Of a DNA stretch of 64,000 bases, positions 1 to 7,698 are shown piece after piece. Below the pieces are notes generated by a model. It was not told the origin of the DNA and did not search any database. It saw nothing but the letters and a program-made list of their open reading frames with translations. This DNA is from Alphaproteobacteria bacterium AO1-B (lineage in GTDB: Bacteria; Pseudomonadota; Alphaproteobacteria; Rhizobiales; Stappiaceae), in contig MLAX01000005.1 in NCBI GenBank assembly GCA_001890945.1, forward strand, positions 372,001-436,000, given 5' to 3'. The position numbers were made by a program, and so were the translations under genes. The first letter of the stretch is position 1; the number at the start of each line of letters is the position of its first letter.

Positions 1-693
1 GTGGCGCATCACCATGATCCGATGCGACAGCAGACGGGCGACCGCCAGATCGTGGGTCACGATCACAACTGACAAGCCGAGATCAGCCACAAGGCGGCGC
101 AGAAGATCGAGCAGCCGTGCCTGGACGGAAACATCGAGGCCGCCGGTCGGTTCGTCCATGAAGACCAGCCGCGGATGGGTTACAAGATTTCGGGCAATTT
201 GCAGCCGTTGCCGCATGCCGCCTGAGAACGAGCGTGGATCATCGTCGATCCGGTCACTGGCGATTTCAACCCGGCCCAGCCAATCATCTGCTGTCTCGCG
301 GATCTTGCCGTAGTGCCGATCGCCGACCGCCATCAGCCGTTCGCCGACATTGGCGCCGGCAGAGACGTTCATGCGCAGTCCGTCGGCGGCATTCTGATGC
401 ACAAACCCCCAGTCTGTGCGCATCAGCAAGCGGCGCTCGGCTTCTGAGAGCTGATAGAGGTTCCGCATCGATCCATCGCGCATGCGGTATTCGATAGCGC
501 CGGCAGTCGGGGCAAGGCGTGTCGACAGGCAGTTCAAAAGGGTTGTTTTGCCTGAACCGCTTTCGCCGACAATGGCCAGTACTTCGCCGGGCCAAAGATC
601 GAAGGAGACGTCGGTACATCCGATCCGGTCTCCGTAATAGCGGGTTACATTATGGACCTGCAGCAGCGGGTCGTCAGCTTGAAAGACGTTCAT
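1..693 (-). CDS. phnK: Phosphonate C-P lyase system ATP-binding protein PhnK (partial, 3' end beyond left edge)
   Basis: The first 231 residues of an ABC-type ATPase are visible; the reading frame stays open to base 1, so the C-terminus is missing. It has Walker A GESGSGKT (residues 43-50), signature SGGMRQRLQIARNL, Walker B LVFMDEPTGGLD and the switch histidine in VTHDL. In the C-P lyase complex PhnK docks on PhnJ as a cytoplasmic ATPase; it is not a transport ATPase. Its ATG overlaps the phnJ stop codon as ATGA, which supports the start and translational coupling. Dipeptide-transport ATPases have the same fold, but position directly after phnJ decides for PhnK. phnL and phnM would be expected further left. 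Confidence 0.93.
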   Translation of the reverse strand, partial: MNVFQADDPLLQVHNVTRYYGDRIGCTDVSFDLWPGEVLAIVGESGSGKTTLLNCLSTRLAPTAGAIEYRMRDGSMRNLYQLSEAERRLLMRTDWGFVHQNAADGLRMNVSAGANVGERLMAVGDRHYGKIRETADDWLGRVEIASDRIDDDPRSFSGGMRQRLQIARNLVTHPRLVFMDEPTGGLDVSVQARLLDLLRRLVADLGLSVVIVTHDLAVARLLSHRIMVMRH

Positions 694-1625
694 CGGGACG
701 CCTCCTCTGCGTTTGTGCCGTGTCCGCCGATTTGCTGGGCCGCCGGGTTTGCGGCCATTGGTCCGACATGCCCTGCGGCGCGCCGTTCTTCGCAATAGTC
801 GCTGTCTGAGCAAACGAACATGCGCCCGCCCTTGTCATCGAGAATGACCTCGTCGAGATAAACATGCTCCGCGCCGCACAGTCCGCACGGCTTGTCGAAC
901 TTCTGGACCTCGAATGGATAGTCCTCAAAGTCGAGGCTCTTCACTTTGGTGTAGGGCGGGATCGCATAGATGCGTTTTTCCCGGCCCGCGCCATAGAGCT
1001 GTAATGCGGCCATTTCGTCGATCTTCGGATTGTCGAATTTCGGTGTTGGCGAGGGATCCATTACATAGCGGTCATTGACCATCACCGGATAGGCGTATGT
1101 GGTGGCGATGTGGCCGTTCTTGGCGATGTCCTCGTAGAGTTTCACGTGCATGAGACCGTAGTCTTCGAGGGCATGCATCTTGCGGGTTTCCGTTTCCCGC
1201 GGCTCCAGAAACCGGAGCGGTTCGGGGATCGGGACCTGGAACACCAAGACCTGGTCCTCCCGCAGTTCCTTTTCCGGGATCCTGTGGCGGGTCTGGATGA
1301 CGGTGGCTTCAGAAGTTTCGTAAGTCGTGCGCACATTTGCCGTCTTTTCGAAGAACCCGCGCAAGGAAACGGCGTTGGTCGTGTCGTCCGAGCCCTGGTC
1401 GATCATCTTCAGGCAATCATCCTTGCCAAGTATCGAGGCCGTTACCTGAACCCCGCCAGTGCCCCAGCCATAGGGCATCGGCATTTCGCGCGAGGCAAAC
1501 GGTACCTGATATCCGGGGATTGCGATGCCCTTCAGGATCGCGCGGCGGATCATACGTTTTGTTTGTTCATCGAGATAGGCGAAATTGTATTCACCCTGAT
1601 CGAAAATCTGAGCCGTGGCGTTCAT
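690..1625 (-). CDS. phnJ: Alpha-D-ribose 1-methylphosphonate 5-phosphate C-P lyase, PhnJ
   Basis: PhnJ is the radical-SAM-type enzyme that breaks the carbon-phosphorus bond of ribose 1-methylphosphonate 5-phosphate, releasing methane from methylphosphonate and leaving a cyclic ribose phosphate. The 311 residues show the cluster and thiyl cysteines in the pattern C-x2-C-x21-C-x5-C at C247, C250, C272 and C278. The glycine proposed to carry the glycyl radical in E. coli (Gly32) corresponds to G38 in AIPGYQVPF. The family hallmarks MPYGWGTGG and RFLEPRETETRKMHALE are intact. The gene overlaps both fosX upstream and phnK downstream by four bases, so it is translated in the middle of the phn operon. 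Nothing suggests inactivity. Confidence 0.97.
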   Translation of the reverse strand: MNATAQIFDQGEYNFAYLDEQTKRMIRRAILKGIAIPGYQVPFASREMPMPYGWGTGGVQVTASILGKDDCLKMIDQGSDDTTNAVSLRGFFEKTANVRTTYETSEATVIQTRHRIPEKELREDQVLVFQVPIPEPLRFLEPRETETRKMHALEDYGLMHVKLYEDIAKNGHIATTYAYPVMVNDRYVMDPSPTPKFDNPKIDEMAALQLYGAGREKRIYAIPPYTKVKSLDFEDYPFEVQKFDKPCGLCGAEHVYLDEVILDDKGGRMFVCSDSDYCEERRAAGHVGPMAANPAAQQIGGHGTNAEEASR

Positions 1626-2050
1626 TGTGCCGCCCTCCGTTCATCGAGAATTTTGCGATAGCTATCGAGCCGCATTTCCAGTGTGCCGGTGTGCAGCTCG
1701 AACAAATGATTGTCGGCGTCGTAGAAGTAGATGGACCTGCCTTCACCTTCGACGCGATCGCGCGGCGGCTTGAATTCAAGGCCGAGCGATTGGATCGCGG
1801 CAAGCCGGGCCTCGAAGTCCTGTTCTTCGATCTTGAAGGCAACGTGATTGTAGGTGCGCTCGGAAAGTGGTGCGCCTTTCATGATTGCGATCCAGACATC
1901 GCCGACCAGGAAGAACTTTTCCTCCGACAAGGAGAAGGTTTCCTGGCCGCTGTCGTAGACTTCTTCTGCTTTCAAGACATCCGTCAGGATGCTGGTCATC
2001 TTGTCCAGATCACTGACGATGAAGGTCATATGGCTGAGGCCACTGCTCAT
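1622..2050 (-). CDS. fosX: FosX-type fosfomycin epoxide hydrolase (VOC/glyoxalase superfamily)
   Basis: A 142-residue vicinal-oxygen-chelate protein starting MSSGLSHMTFIVSDLDKM. Metal ligands of FosX are present at H7, H69 (in YNHVAFK) and E118 (in NHLFELH), and the general-base glutamate known from FosX lies at E44. FosX adds water to the epoxide of fosfomycin using Mn(II). It resembles, from memory, the Mesorhizobium loti FosX, which is also found in a phosphonate operon. An upstream in-frame ATG would add 19 residues, but the start at 2050 overlaps the phnI stop as ATGA and gives the family's usual length. It sits between phnI and phnJ with ATGA overlaps on both sides. Its native substrate could be another phosphonate epoxide. 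Confidence 0.9.
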   Translation of the reverse strand: MSSGLSHMTFIVSDLDKMTSILTDVLKAEEVYDSGQETFSLSEEKFFLVGDVWIAIMKGAPLSERTYNHVAFKIEEQDFEARLAAIQSLGLEFKPPRDRVEGEGRSIYFYDADNHLFELHTGTLEMRLDSYRKILDERRAAQ

Positions 2051-3162
2051 TCCGCAGCCTCTTTGGCAGCGGTTTCGGCGTCTTCGCGCGCCCGTTTTTC
2101 GAACCACTCGCCGCGCATGCGGCGCACCAGATCGAGTTCGGCCTGGAAGTCGACATAGTGCGGGAGTTTCAGGTGTTCGACGAAGCCGGTCGCCTGAATG
2201 TTGTCGGAATGGGAGAGAACGAACTCACCGTCCTGGGCCGGGGCAACTTGTTCTTCGCCGAGTTCTTCCCAACGCAGGGACCGGTCAACCATGGCCATGG
2301 ACATAGCCTTGCGTTCAACCTGTCCGAAGACGAGGCCGTAGCCGCGCGTAAAGGCGGGCGGAGCCTTCGCCGATCCAGCAAACTGGTTGATCATCTGGCA
2401 CTCGGTCACCTTGATTGTGCCAAGGGTGACGGCAAAGCCGAGTTCTTCCGCGAAAAACTCCACTTCGACCTCACCGTACCGAATTTCACCGGCAAAAGGG
2501 TGCGTGCGGCCGTAACCGCGCTGCGTGGAGTACGCGAGCGCGAGCAAGAAACCCTCGTCGCCCCGTGCGAGATTTTGCAGGCGCAGATCCCGGTCTGCCG
2601 GGAAAGACAGCGGGTCGCGGGTGAGATCGCCCACCGGCGCGTTTTCATCGGCTGCCGGGTCCGGTTCAATGAGGCCTTCATCTCCAAGGAGATCGGTGAC
2701 ACGCGGCATCGGTTCGTCTTCGACCGGAGCCGTTTCCGCATCAAGGTCCCCACCTTCAGCGGCCAGCGCAAAATCCAAAAGCCGGTGGCTGTAATCGAAC
2801 GTCGGGCCCAGCATCTGGCCGCCCGGCAAGTCCTTGTATGTGGCCGATATCCGGCGTTCGACAAGCATTTTTGCCGTATCGACAGGCTGGCTGTAGCCGA
2901 ACCGCGGCAGCGTTGTCCGGTAGGCGCGCATCAGGAAGGCGGCCTCGATCAGGTCGCCGCGCGATTGCTTGATTGCAAGAGCAGCGAGCGTTTCATCGTA
3001 GAGCGAACCCTCTCCCATTACCCGCGCCACCGCGTGTGACAGCTGTTCAGAGATTTGCTCCAGTGTCAGCGCGGGAACGGAGGTGTCACCGCGGCGCCGC
3101 TTGGCGGTCAGCTTGTGGGCATTGCGGATGGCCTTTTCGCCACCCTTGACAGCAACATACAT
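2047..3162 (-). CDS. phnI: Alpha-D-ribose 1-methylphosphonate 5-triphosphate synthase subunit PhnI
   Basis: PhnI is the nucleosidase-like core subunit of the C-P lyase complex. With PhnG, PhnH and PhnL it replaces the adenine of ATP by the phosphonate to make ribose 1-phosphonate 5-triphosphate. The 371-residue protein begins MYVAVKGGEKAIRNAHKL, as is typical of PhnI, and keeps the conserved stretches LTLEQISEQLSHAVARVMGE and LLALAYSTQRGYGRTHPFAG. Its length is close to the E. coli protein (about 354). The start lies four bases downstream of the phnH stop and its stop overlaps the fosX start, so it is part of one tightly packed operon. Confidence 0.96.
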   Translation of the reverse strand: MYVAVKGGEKAIRNAHKLTAKRRRGDTSVPALTLEQISEQLSHAVARVMGEGSLYDETLAALAIKQSRGDLIEAAFLMRAYRTTLPRFGYSQPVDTAKMLVERRISATYKDLPGGQMLGPTFDYSHRLLDFALAAEGGDLDAETAPVEDEPMPRVTDLLGDEGLIEPDPAADENAPVGDLTRDPLSFPADRDLRLQNLARGDEGFLLALAYSTQRGYGRTHPFAGEIRYGEVEVEFFAEELGFAVTLGTIKVTECQMINQFAGSAKAPPAFTRGYGLVFGQVERKAMSMAMVDRSLRWEELGEEQVAPAQDGEFVLSHSDNIQATGFVEHLKLPHYVDFQAELDLVRRMRGEWFEKRAREDAETAAKEAAE

Positions 3163-3166
3163 GGGC

Positions 3167-3778
3167 TCAGGCCTCCTTTAGAGTGACTGAGGTGGAGCGG
3201 GGAAGGGCTGCGATGGTGTCTTTGCCTGTGAAGATCAGATCGATGCCGCGTGGGAACTGGGCGTTGTTGGAAATGACCTGATCCCAGAACACTTGCGGCA
3301 CTGGACCTGTTTCAAACGTTTGCGTGTCCTTGATGCCGGGCCCTTCGAGCACAACACCGTCTGCGTTGTTCAGGTTTTGGCCTGTCAGGATGAGTGTCGT
3401 GGACGTGTCCGGGTATTCCGCCGAGCCCTGATTGAAGCTTGCAAGCGGCAGCATGTTGGCCGGATCTGCGATCAGGGCAAAGGCCGCCTCGACAGGTTCG
3501 CTTACGATTGGTGCGCCCGTGTGAAAGCGAAGGAAGGCCTTTACGCTCTCGGATTGTGCAAGCTGTTTGTCGAGCCAGACAGGTGTGTCATAGTCGAACA
3601 GGGTGAGCGCGATGGCCGCGGCTGCTGGTGTCAGCGGCGCTGGTGGTGTGAGATGGGTTTGACCAAGGACCTGAAGCGTTCCCGGTCGCGCCATAGCGTT
3701 CATAATGGTCCGGAAACACCCTTGTGCGTCGTGAACAGGATCTGCAAATCCGGCGGCAAGTGCAGCGGTTGCGGTCAT
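3167..3778 (-). CDS. phnH: Phosphonate C-P lyase complex subunit PhnH
   Basis: PhnH is an essential, non-catalytic or cryptically catalytic component of the C-P lyase core complex PhnGHIJ, with a PLP-transferase-like fold that has lost its cofactor. The 203-residue frame contains the family's N-terminal signature PVHDAQGCFRTIMNAMARPG and the LFDYDTPVWLD and FNQGSAEYPDTSTTLIL segments. Its ATG shares one base with the phnG stop codon (TGATG), and its stop lies four bases before phnI. The length matches the family (about 190-200). Confidence 0.95.
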   Translation of the reverse strand: MTATAALAAGFADPVHDAQGCFRTIMNAMARPGTLQVLGQTHLTPPAPLTPAAAAIALTLFDYDTPVWLDKQLAQSESVKAFLRFHTGAPIVSEPVEAAFALIADPANMLPLASFNQGSAEYPDTSTTLILTGQNLNNADGVVLEGPGIKDTQTFETGPVPQVFWDQVISNNAQFPRGIDLIFTGKDTIAALPRSTSVTLKEA

Positions 3779-4251
3779 CAGTTGTCTCCCCGCACCATCG
3801 TGAAGAAATTGACTCGCGTTGCTTCGGTTTCCTCGCGGACGGTGGTTTTGCGCTCCGTCTGGCTGTTCGAAAGCGGGCCGATGATGTCCGTCTCGATTTG
3901 CGCCCGCGTCTTACCGTGCTGCCACAGGGCGTCAATGACGGCCGATTGCAGAGCCTTGGTTTTGTCGCGGCCAAGTGCGTAGGCGCTGCCGGTTTCTCCG
4001 CTGTCGAGGCGGACAACGCAGCGGGTCACAGTCACTTCTCCAAGGTTGAAGGGGCTTCCGGTTCCGCCCATCCGGCCACGGACCATCACCAGACCCGTCT
4101 CCGGCTGGCGCACAAGTTCGTAAGATGGTGGCGTCAGGCTATTGAACTTCTGGTCTAGGATTTCGGCTGGAGCCTGGGCGAGAATGGCAAGGTTCTTCTG
4201 CCGGGCGGCTTGGTCGCCGGCAATTGTGGAAGACGGTGTGGTCTCGGTCAT
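3778..4251 (-). CDS. phnG: Phosphonate C-P lyase complex subunit PhnG
   Basis: First gene of the phn operon: a 157-residue PhnG, a core subunit that with PhnI catalyses transfer of the phosphonate onto the ribose of ATP. Conserved elements seen are LVRQPETGLVMVRGRMGG, FNLGEVTVTRCVVRL, GSAYALGRDKTKA and ALWQH. I chose the ATG at 4251; a GTG two codons upstream is in frame but adds nothing conserved. The 5' end faces phnF across 135 bases that hold the PhnF-type operator, so derepression by a phosphonate-pathway ligand, and perhaps PhoB activation, is expected. Confidence 0.94.
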   Translation of the reverse strand: MTETTPSSTIAGDQAARQKNLAILAQAPAEILDQKFNSLTPPSYELVRQPETGLVMVRGRMGGTGSPFNLGEVTVTRCVVRLDSGETGSAYALGRDKTKALQSAVIDALWQHGKTRAQIETDIIGPLSNSQTERKTTVREETEATRVNFFTMVRGDN

Positions 4252-4321
4252 GAACACGCCTTTGTGTTTGTTGGCCGCTTTGAGAGTTTGAGGCAGGTGC
4301 GTGAGCGGGTTGTAGACTCAA

Positions 4322-4343
4322 TTTGTCTATTTGTATAGACAAA
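4322..4343. promoter_or_regulatory. Putative PhnF operator between phnG and phnF
   Basis: A perfect inverted repeat, TTTGTCTA - 6 bases - TAGACAAA, lies midway between the divergent phnG and phnF genes. Inside its right part is TTGTATAGACAA (4331-4342), which differs from the mycobacterial PhnF site as I remember it (TGGTATAGACCA) only at the two symmetric flanking positions. The site would let PhnF repress phnGHI-fosX-phnJK and its own gene. A possible -35 TTGACT for phnF lies just to the right (4353-4358). Confidence 0.7.
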
Positions 4344-4386
4344 TAAACTTATTGACTCTTGAGTAGCGAAATTTGATGACGAGCGC

Positions 4387-5124
4387 ATGACAGGACAAAG
4401 CAAACTGGACCGGGCTGCAGGCATTGCCGTTTGGCGCCAGATCATGGAAATGCTGAAGGGCGAAATCGCCGCCGGTGGCTACGAAAAAGGCAGCCGCCTT
4501 CCGCCGGAATCCGATATAGCGTCCCGGTTTGGTGTGAACCGGCATACGGTCCGCCGGGCTATTGCTGCATTGACGGCAGAGGGGCTTTTGCGCGCTGATC
4601 AAGGCCGTGGAACGTTTGTGGCGAGCGCTCCGCTGAGCTACCCGATCAATGCCCGGACACGGTTTTCGGAGATTGTCTCCGGCCAGGACCGCTCGCCAAG
4701 CGGCCGCTTGATTGGATCAGAAATCGAAGATGCGGATGCGTTGTTGGCGCAGCACTTAGAGGTTCCGCTGGGAACACCGTTGATCCGTCTCAAGACCTTA
4801 CGTGTTGCCGACAGTGTGCCAATGATGGTGGGAACCAGCTGGCTTCAGCAGGCCCGGGTTCCGAATTTGGTGGCCGACTATGCGGAATGCGGCACCATTA
4901 CCGAAGCTTTGCGCCGGGGCGGCATCAAGGACTACAGCCGGCGGGAAAGCCGGATTTCTGCAGAACTGGTCGATACCGAAGATGCTCAGCAGCTTGGCAT
5001 CGCCTTGGGGCAGCCGGTTGTGGTGATTGAAAGCGTTAATGTCGATCCTGATGGTCGTCCGCTGCAATACACCCGCACACGCGCCGCCGCTGACAGGATC
5101 CAGCTCGTTGTCAATGGGGACTGA
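4387..5124 (+). CDS. phnF: Phosphonate metabolism transcriptional regulator PhnF (GntR family, HutC subfamily)
   Basis: A 245-residue GntR/HutC-type repressor. The N-terminal winged helix-turn-helix spans about residues 13-80, including GSRLPPESDIASRFGVNRHTV and AIAALTAEGLLRADQGRGTF. A UTRA ligand-binding domain follows (about 95-240), ending in the usual QYTRTRAAADRIQLVV. It is divergent from phnG, the standard arrangement for the regulator of the C-P lyase operon, and the shared region has a matching operator. The ligand is not evident from sequence. Downstream it converges on the DUF218 gene with 18 bases between stops. Confidence 0.93.
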   Translation: MTGQSKLDRAAGIAVWRQIMEMLKGEIAAGGYEKGSRLPPESDIASRFGVNRHTVRRAIAALTAEGLLRADQGRGTFVASAPLSYPINARTRFSEIVSGQDRSPSGRLIGSEIEDADALLAQHLEVPLGTPLIRLKTLRVADSVPMMVGTSWLQQARVPNLVADYAECGTITEALRRGGIKDYSRRESRISAELVDTEDAQQLGIALGQPVVVIESVNVDPDGRPLQYTRTRAAADRIQLVVNGD

Positions 5125-5142
5125 TGTAAGCGGCTGGCCCGA

Positions 5143-5673
5143 TCAAAAGCGAGACCGTTTTCGTATCGCACGCATCTTGGCCAGATACAGCGGATAAGCT
5201 GCCGTTTCTCGAAGACAGGCATAGAGCCATCTGTTGAGTGGTGTCTTTGAAACGGAGCGTCCAGGGCCAGAACCTGCCGCTGAAAATCCGAGCGTTTTGA
5301 AACACAAAGCCGCCCGAGGCAGATGATACCAGTCGGACACGATCAGAATATTTTTGAGTTTCTCCCGTCGCAAGATATGCGCGGAAAAGACGGCATTCTC
5401 CAAGGTGTTGCGTGACCGTGCCTCGGTTCGGATCGCGCTTTCCGGGACACCCAAGACGATCAGCTCGCGTTTCATGACCTCAGCTTCTGCCGGGGGATGG
5501 TTTCCAAGCCCGCCACATCCAACAATAACCGGCGCCGCGCCGGCGTGATAAAGCTCGGCTGCGTGTTTGATCCGCCGGAGGAGTGTCGGGCTGGGTCGCC
5601 CGCCCGTCCAGACCGCAGCTCCCAGCAGGACAATTGCGTCGGCTGGCGCCTGTGGATGTTGTCTTAGTTGCAT
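5143..5673 (-). CDS. YdcF/DUF218-family protein (ElyC/SanA-like)
   Basis: A 176-residue DUF218 protein. It has the family's opening DAIVLLGAAVWTGGRPSPTLLRRI, the central CGGLGNHPPAEAEVMKRELIVLGVP, the ARSRNTLENAVFSAHIL motif, where acid and asparagine residues cluster in the family, and VSDWYHLPRAALCFKTLG. Such proteins are linked to envelope or vancomycin-sensitivity phenotypes in E. coli (SanA, ElyC), with no firm reaction. No membrane anchor is visible, unlike many relatives. An in-frame TTG 12 codons upstream is possible; the ATG at 5673 is preferred though its ribosome site is weak. It converges with phnF and is probably monocistronic. Confidence 0.75.
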   Translation of the reverse strand: MQLRQHPQAPADAIVLLGAAVWTGGRPSPTLLRRIKHAAELYHAGAAPVIVGCGGLGNHPPAEAEVMKRELIVLGVPESAIRTEARSRNTLENAVFSAHILRREKLKNILIVSDWYHLPRAALCFKTLGFSAAGSGPGRSVSKTPLNRWLYACLRETAAYPLYLAKMRAIRKRSRF

Positions 5674-5747
5674 CTTTGTTTGCTTACCTTGCTCGCAAAC
5701 TATGGGCAATTATTTGCGAGGTCAGTCCGCTCACGCTCTTTCGTTTC

Positions 5748-5799
5748 CCTGAGCTGAAGGGGCTGTTGGACTTTGGCTCACGAAACCGTGAGGCTCAGG
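5748..5799. other. Nested inverted repeats upstream of the Tat dioxygenase-like gene
   Basis: An outer 7-base stem CCTGAGC (5748-5754) / GCTCAGG (5793-5799) encloses an inner hairpin CTCACG-AAAC-CGTGAG (5777-5792). There is no T-run after it on either strand, so it is not an ordinary terminator. It lies about 117 bases before the gene at 5916 and could be a folded leader or a dispersed palindrome; the role is unknown. Confidence 0.35.
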
Positions 5800-5915
5800 A
5801 ATGGCTCAAGTCTTGGCCGTGGCCTCGGAAATGTCCCGATCTGCGTTATATCCTCCGGTAATGCGCTGCAGCAAAGTGCAGTGTCCTACTTTTTTCGACC
5901 GATAGGAGGATATTC

Positions 5916-6401
5916 ATGGCAGTCGATTTCTCCCGCCGGACCATTCTTGCAGCTGGCGGTGCGGCAATTGTAACCAGCGCTTCCGGACTGATTGTTCCTG
6001 CGCAAGCTAAAGGTGTTGCCCCGACTCCGTCGATGCGCGGCGGCGCCAACAACTACCGGCCTGGCGCGCCGATCGTGGACCGAATTGGCGGCGGCGGCTT
6101 CTGGATGACGGGAACTGTGTGCCGGGCGGGTGACGGCGCGCCATTGGCGGGACAACGGATCCAGATTTGGGCACATACGACGGAAGGACATGAACGGGAT
6201 CCGGAGAGCCACGGCGCTACTCTAACCGACGTGAATGGTGTGTTCCGGCTTGAAATGCCCCAAATTGTGCCAGCCTTTGGCCAGCCGCACGGGCACCTGG
6301 CCTATGACAGCGGTGACTTTGAAACCGTGTTTTTGCGCCCTGTGATGCCGAGTTCTCAAGACAAGAGCCTTGAAGCGCATTTTGTTTTGAATCCGGCATA
6401 A
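5916..6401 (+). CDS. Tat-exported intradiol ring-cleavage dioxygenase-like protein
   Basis: A 161-residue exported protein with a twin-arginine signal (FSRRTILAAGG, residues 5-15, then a hydrophobic stretch and cleavage near PAQA, residue 31). The mature part has the beta-sandwich signature of intradiol dioxygenases: FWMTGTVCRAGDGAPLAGQ then RIQIWAHTTEGH, VNGVFRLEMP and QPHGHLAY. The two histidines of the usual RPxHIH motif are kept (H125, H127), but the two iron-ligand tyrosines seem replaced (H92 in TEGH and F110 or a neighbour). It is short for the family, so classical catechol cleavage is doubtful. A strong ribosome site (TAGGAGG) precedes the start. It is followed after 16 bases by the ferric-reductase-like gene, with which it probably forms an operon. 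Confidence 0.72.
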   Translation: MAVDFSRRTILAAGGAAIVTSASGLIVPAQAKGVAPTPSMRGGANNYRPGAPIVDRIGGGGFWMTGTVCRAGDGAPLAGQRIQIWAHTTEGHERDPESHGATLTDVNGVFRLEMPQIVPAFGQPHGHLAYDSGDFETVFLRPVMPSSQDKSLEAHFVLNPA

Positions 6402-6417
6402 GCTGGCCGCGTTTGGA

Positions 6418-7053
6418 ATGAAACCATCCCAAAAGGCCATTCTTTGGGGTCTTCTAGGTGCAGTTCTGATTGCTCCGCTGGTGGCGGCCGCTTTGAGCCC
6501 TTTGCTGGCGTGGCGGGACCCGATTTACATTGCCTCCGGTTTCGCCGGCATCCTGGCAATGGCCTTGATGGTTTTGCAGCCACTCCTGGCTAGCGGATCG
6601 TTGCCGGGGGTGTCTCTTGCAAAGAGCAGGGTAATTCATCTCTGGGCTGCGGCGTTGCTGGTCTTCATGGTGGTCCTTCACGTCGGCGGATTGTGGGTCA
6701 CCAGCCCGCCGGATGTCGTCGATGCGCTTTTATTCAGGTCCCCAACTCCCTTTTCCGCATGGGGTGTCATCGCCATGTGGTGCATCTTTGCAGCCGCGCT
6801 CGTTGCGGTGCTGCGGCGGGGCATTCGTTGGCGTCCGAAAACCTGGCAGAAGATCCATTCGACCCTTGCATTGGGTGTTGTAGTGGGCGGTTCGGCCCAC
6901 GCGTTCCTGATTGAAGGGACCATGGAGCCCGTCACCAAGGCAGTCCTGTGTGTTGCCGCGGTTGTTGCCACCCTCAAGGCAATCCGGGATCTCAGGATCT
7001 GGACCGGGCGCGCGGTTGCCAATCCCAAAACACAGACCCGGCGCGTCAGATGA
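6418..7053 (+). CDS. Ferric reductase-like transmembrane domain protein
   Basis: A 211-residue integral membrane protein with about six hydrophobic helices (roughly residues 8-28, 37-57, 73-92, 113-131, 147-163, 173-188). Histidines H74 and H88 in helix 3, and H147 and H161 in helix 5, are spaced 14 residues apart as in the heme-binding pairs of the ferric-reductase/NOX/MsrQ family, so two b hemes are expected. No FAD or NAD domain follows, so an electron partner must be separate. It is probably co-transcribed with the exported dioxygenase-like gene just upstream. Its last eight bases overlap the end of the convergent cytochrome b561 gene. MsrQ is an alternative name, but no msrP is nearby. 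Confidence 0.75.
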   Translation: MKPSQKAILWGLLGAVLIAPLVAAALSPLLAWRDPIYIASGFAGILAMALMVLQPLLASGSLPGVSLAKSRVIHLWAAALLVFMVVLHVGGLWVTSPPDVVDALLFRSPTPFSAWGVIAMWCIFAAALVAVLRRGIRWRPKTWQKIHSTLALGVVVGGSAHAFLIEGTMEPVTKAVLCVAAVVATLKAIRDLRIWTGRAVANPKTQTRRVR

Positions 7054-7573
7054 TCCGGTAGAGCGTGTCGTCCTTGCGGATGACATGATGCATTAGCACT
7101 GCACCAATATGGACGGCGAACAATCCAAGCAGTATCCAGGCGCTCCATTCGTGGACTGCTGAAAAGATTGGTGCGATATCCGGGCTTTTGCCGATCGGGC
7201 TCCATACCTCAACAATGCCGAACCACTTCAGCGGAAAACCATGCGCATTGGTCGCAAGAAAACCCGACACCGGCATGAGGACCAAAAATAGATACAAGAG
7301 ACCGTGTACCGCTTCGGCGGCATATCGCTCAAGCGGGGGAGCCTCGTGGCGCGGCGGTCTGTTCAGCCAGCGGTTTCCGACCCGGATCAGCATGAGCCAC
7401 AAAACAAGAAACCCGATGCTCTCGTGCAAGAGATAGAAATCGAGCACAACATCTTTCTTGGCAAACCCAATCATCAGCCCCAGCGGCCAGGTCAGCAGCA
7501 CAAGCAGCGCGATTGCCCAGTGCAGCAACCTGGAGGGGGCGGCATAGCGATTTTGGGTGCCAATGGCTGCCAT
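7046..7573 (-). CDS. Cytochrome b561 (CybB family)
   Basis: A 175-residue four-helix cytochrome b561 of the bacterial type. Candidate heme histidines are H18 (RLLHWAIALLVL), H50 (LLHESIG), H141 (VHEWSAWILLG) and H155 (FAVHIGAVLMHH). This family takes electrons from ubiquinol in the cytoplasmic membrane and can reduce superoxide or small carriers. It starts RYAAPSRLLHWAIA, as is usual. The 3' end overlaps the ferric-reductase-like gene by eight bases on the other strand, so the two are convergent and not co-transcribed. Confidence 0.88.
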   Translation of the reverse strand: MAAIGTQNRYAAPSRLLHWAIALLVLLTWPLGLMIGFAKKDVVLDFYLLHESIGFLVLWLMLIRVGNRWLNRPPRHEAPPLERYAAEAVHGLLYLFLVLMPVSGFLATNAHGFPLKWFGIVEVWSPIGKSPDIAPIFSAVHEWSAWILLGLFAVHIGAVLMHHVIRKDDTLYRII

Positions 7574-7698
7574 GATTCATCAATCCCGTGATTTGAAAGT
7601 GCCTATCAAGTCTGGTGTTTGCATATCAGTCGGAATGCAAAACTAGTGTGATAAACAACACGTGCACGGGACATGCCCGCCGATTTGCGGATGATACT

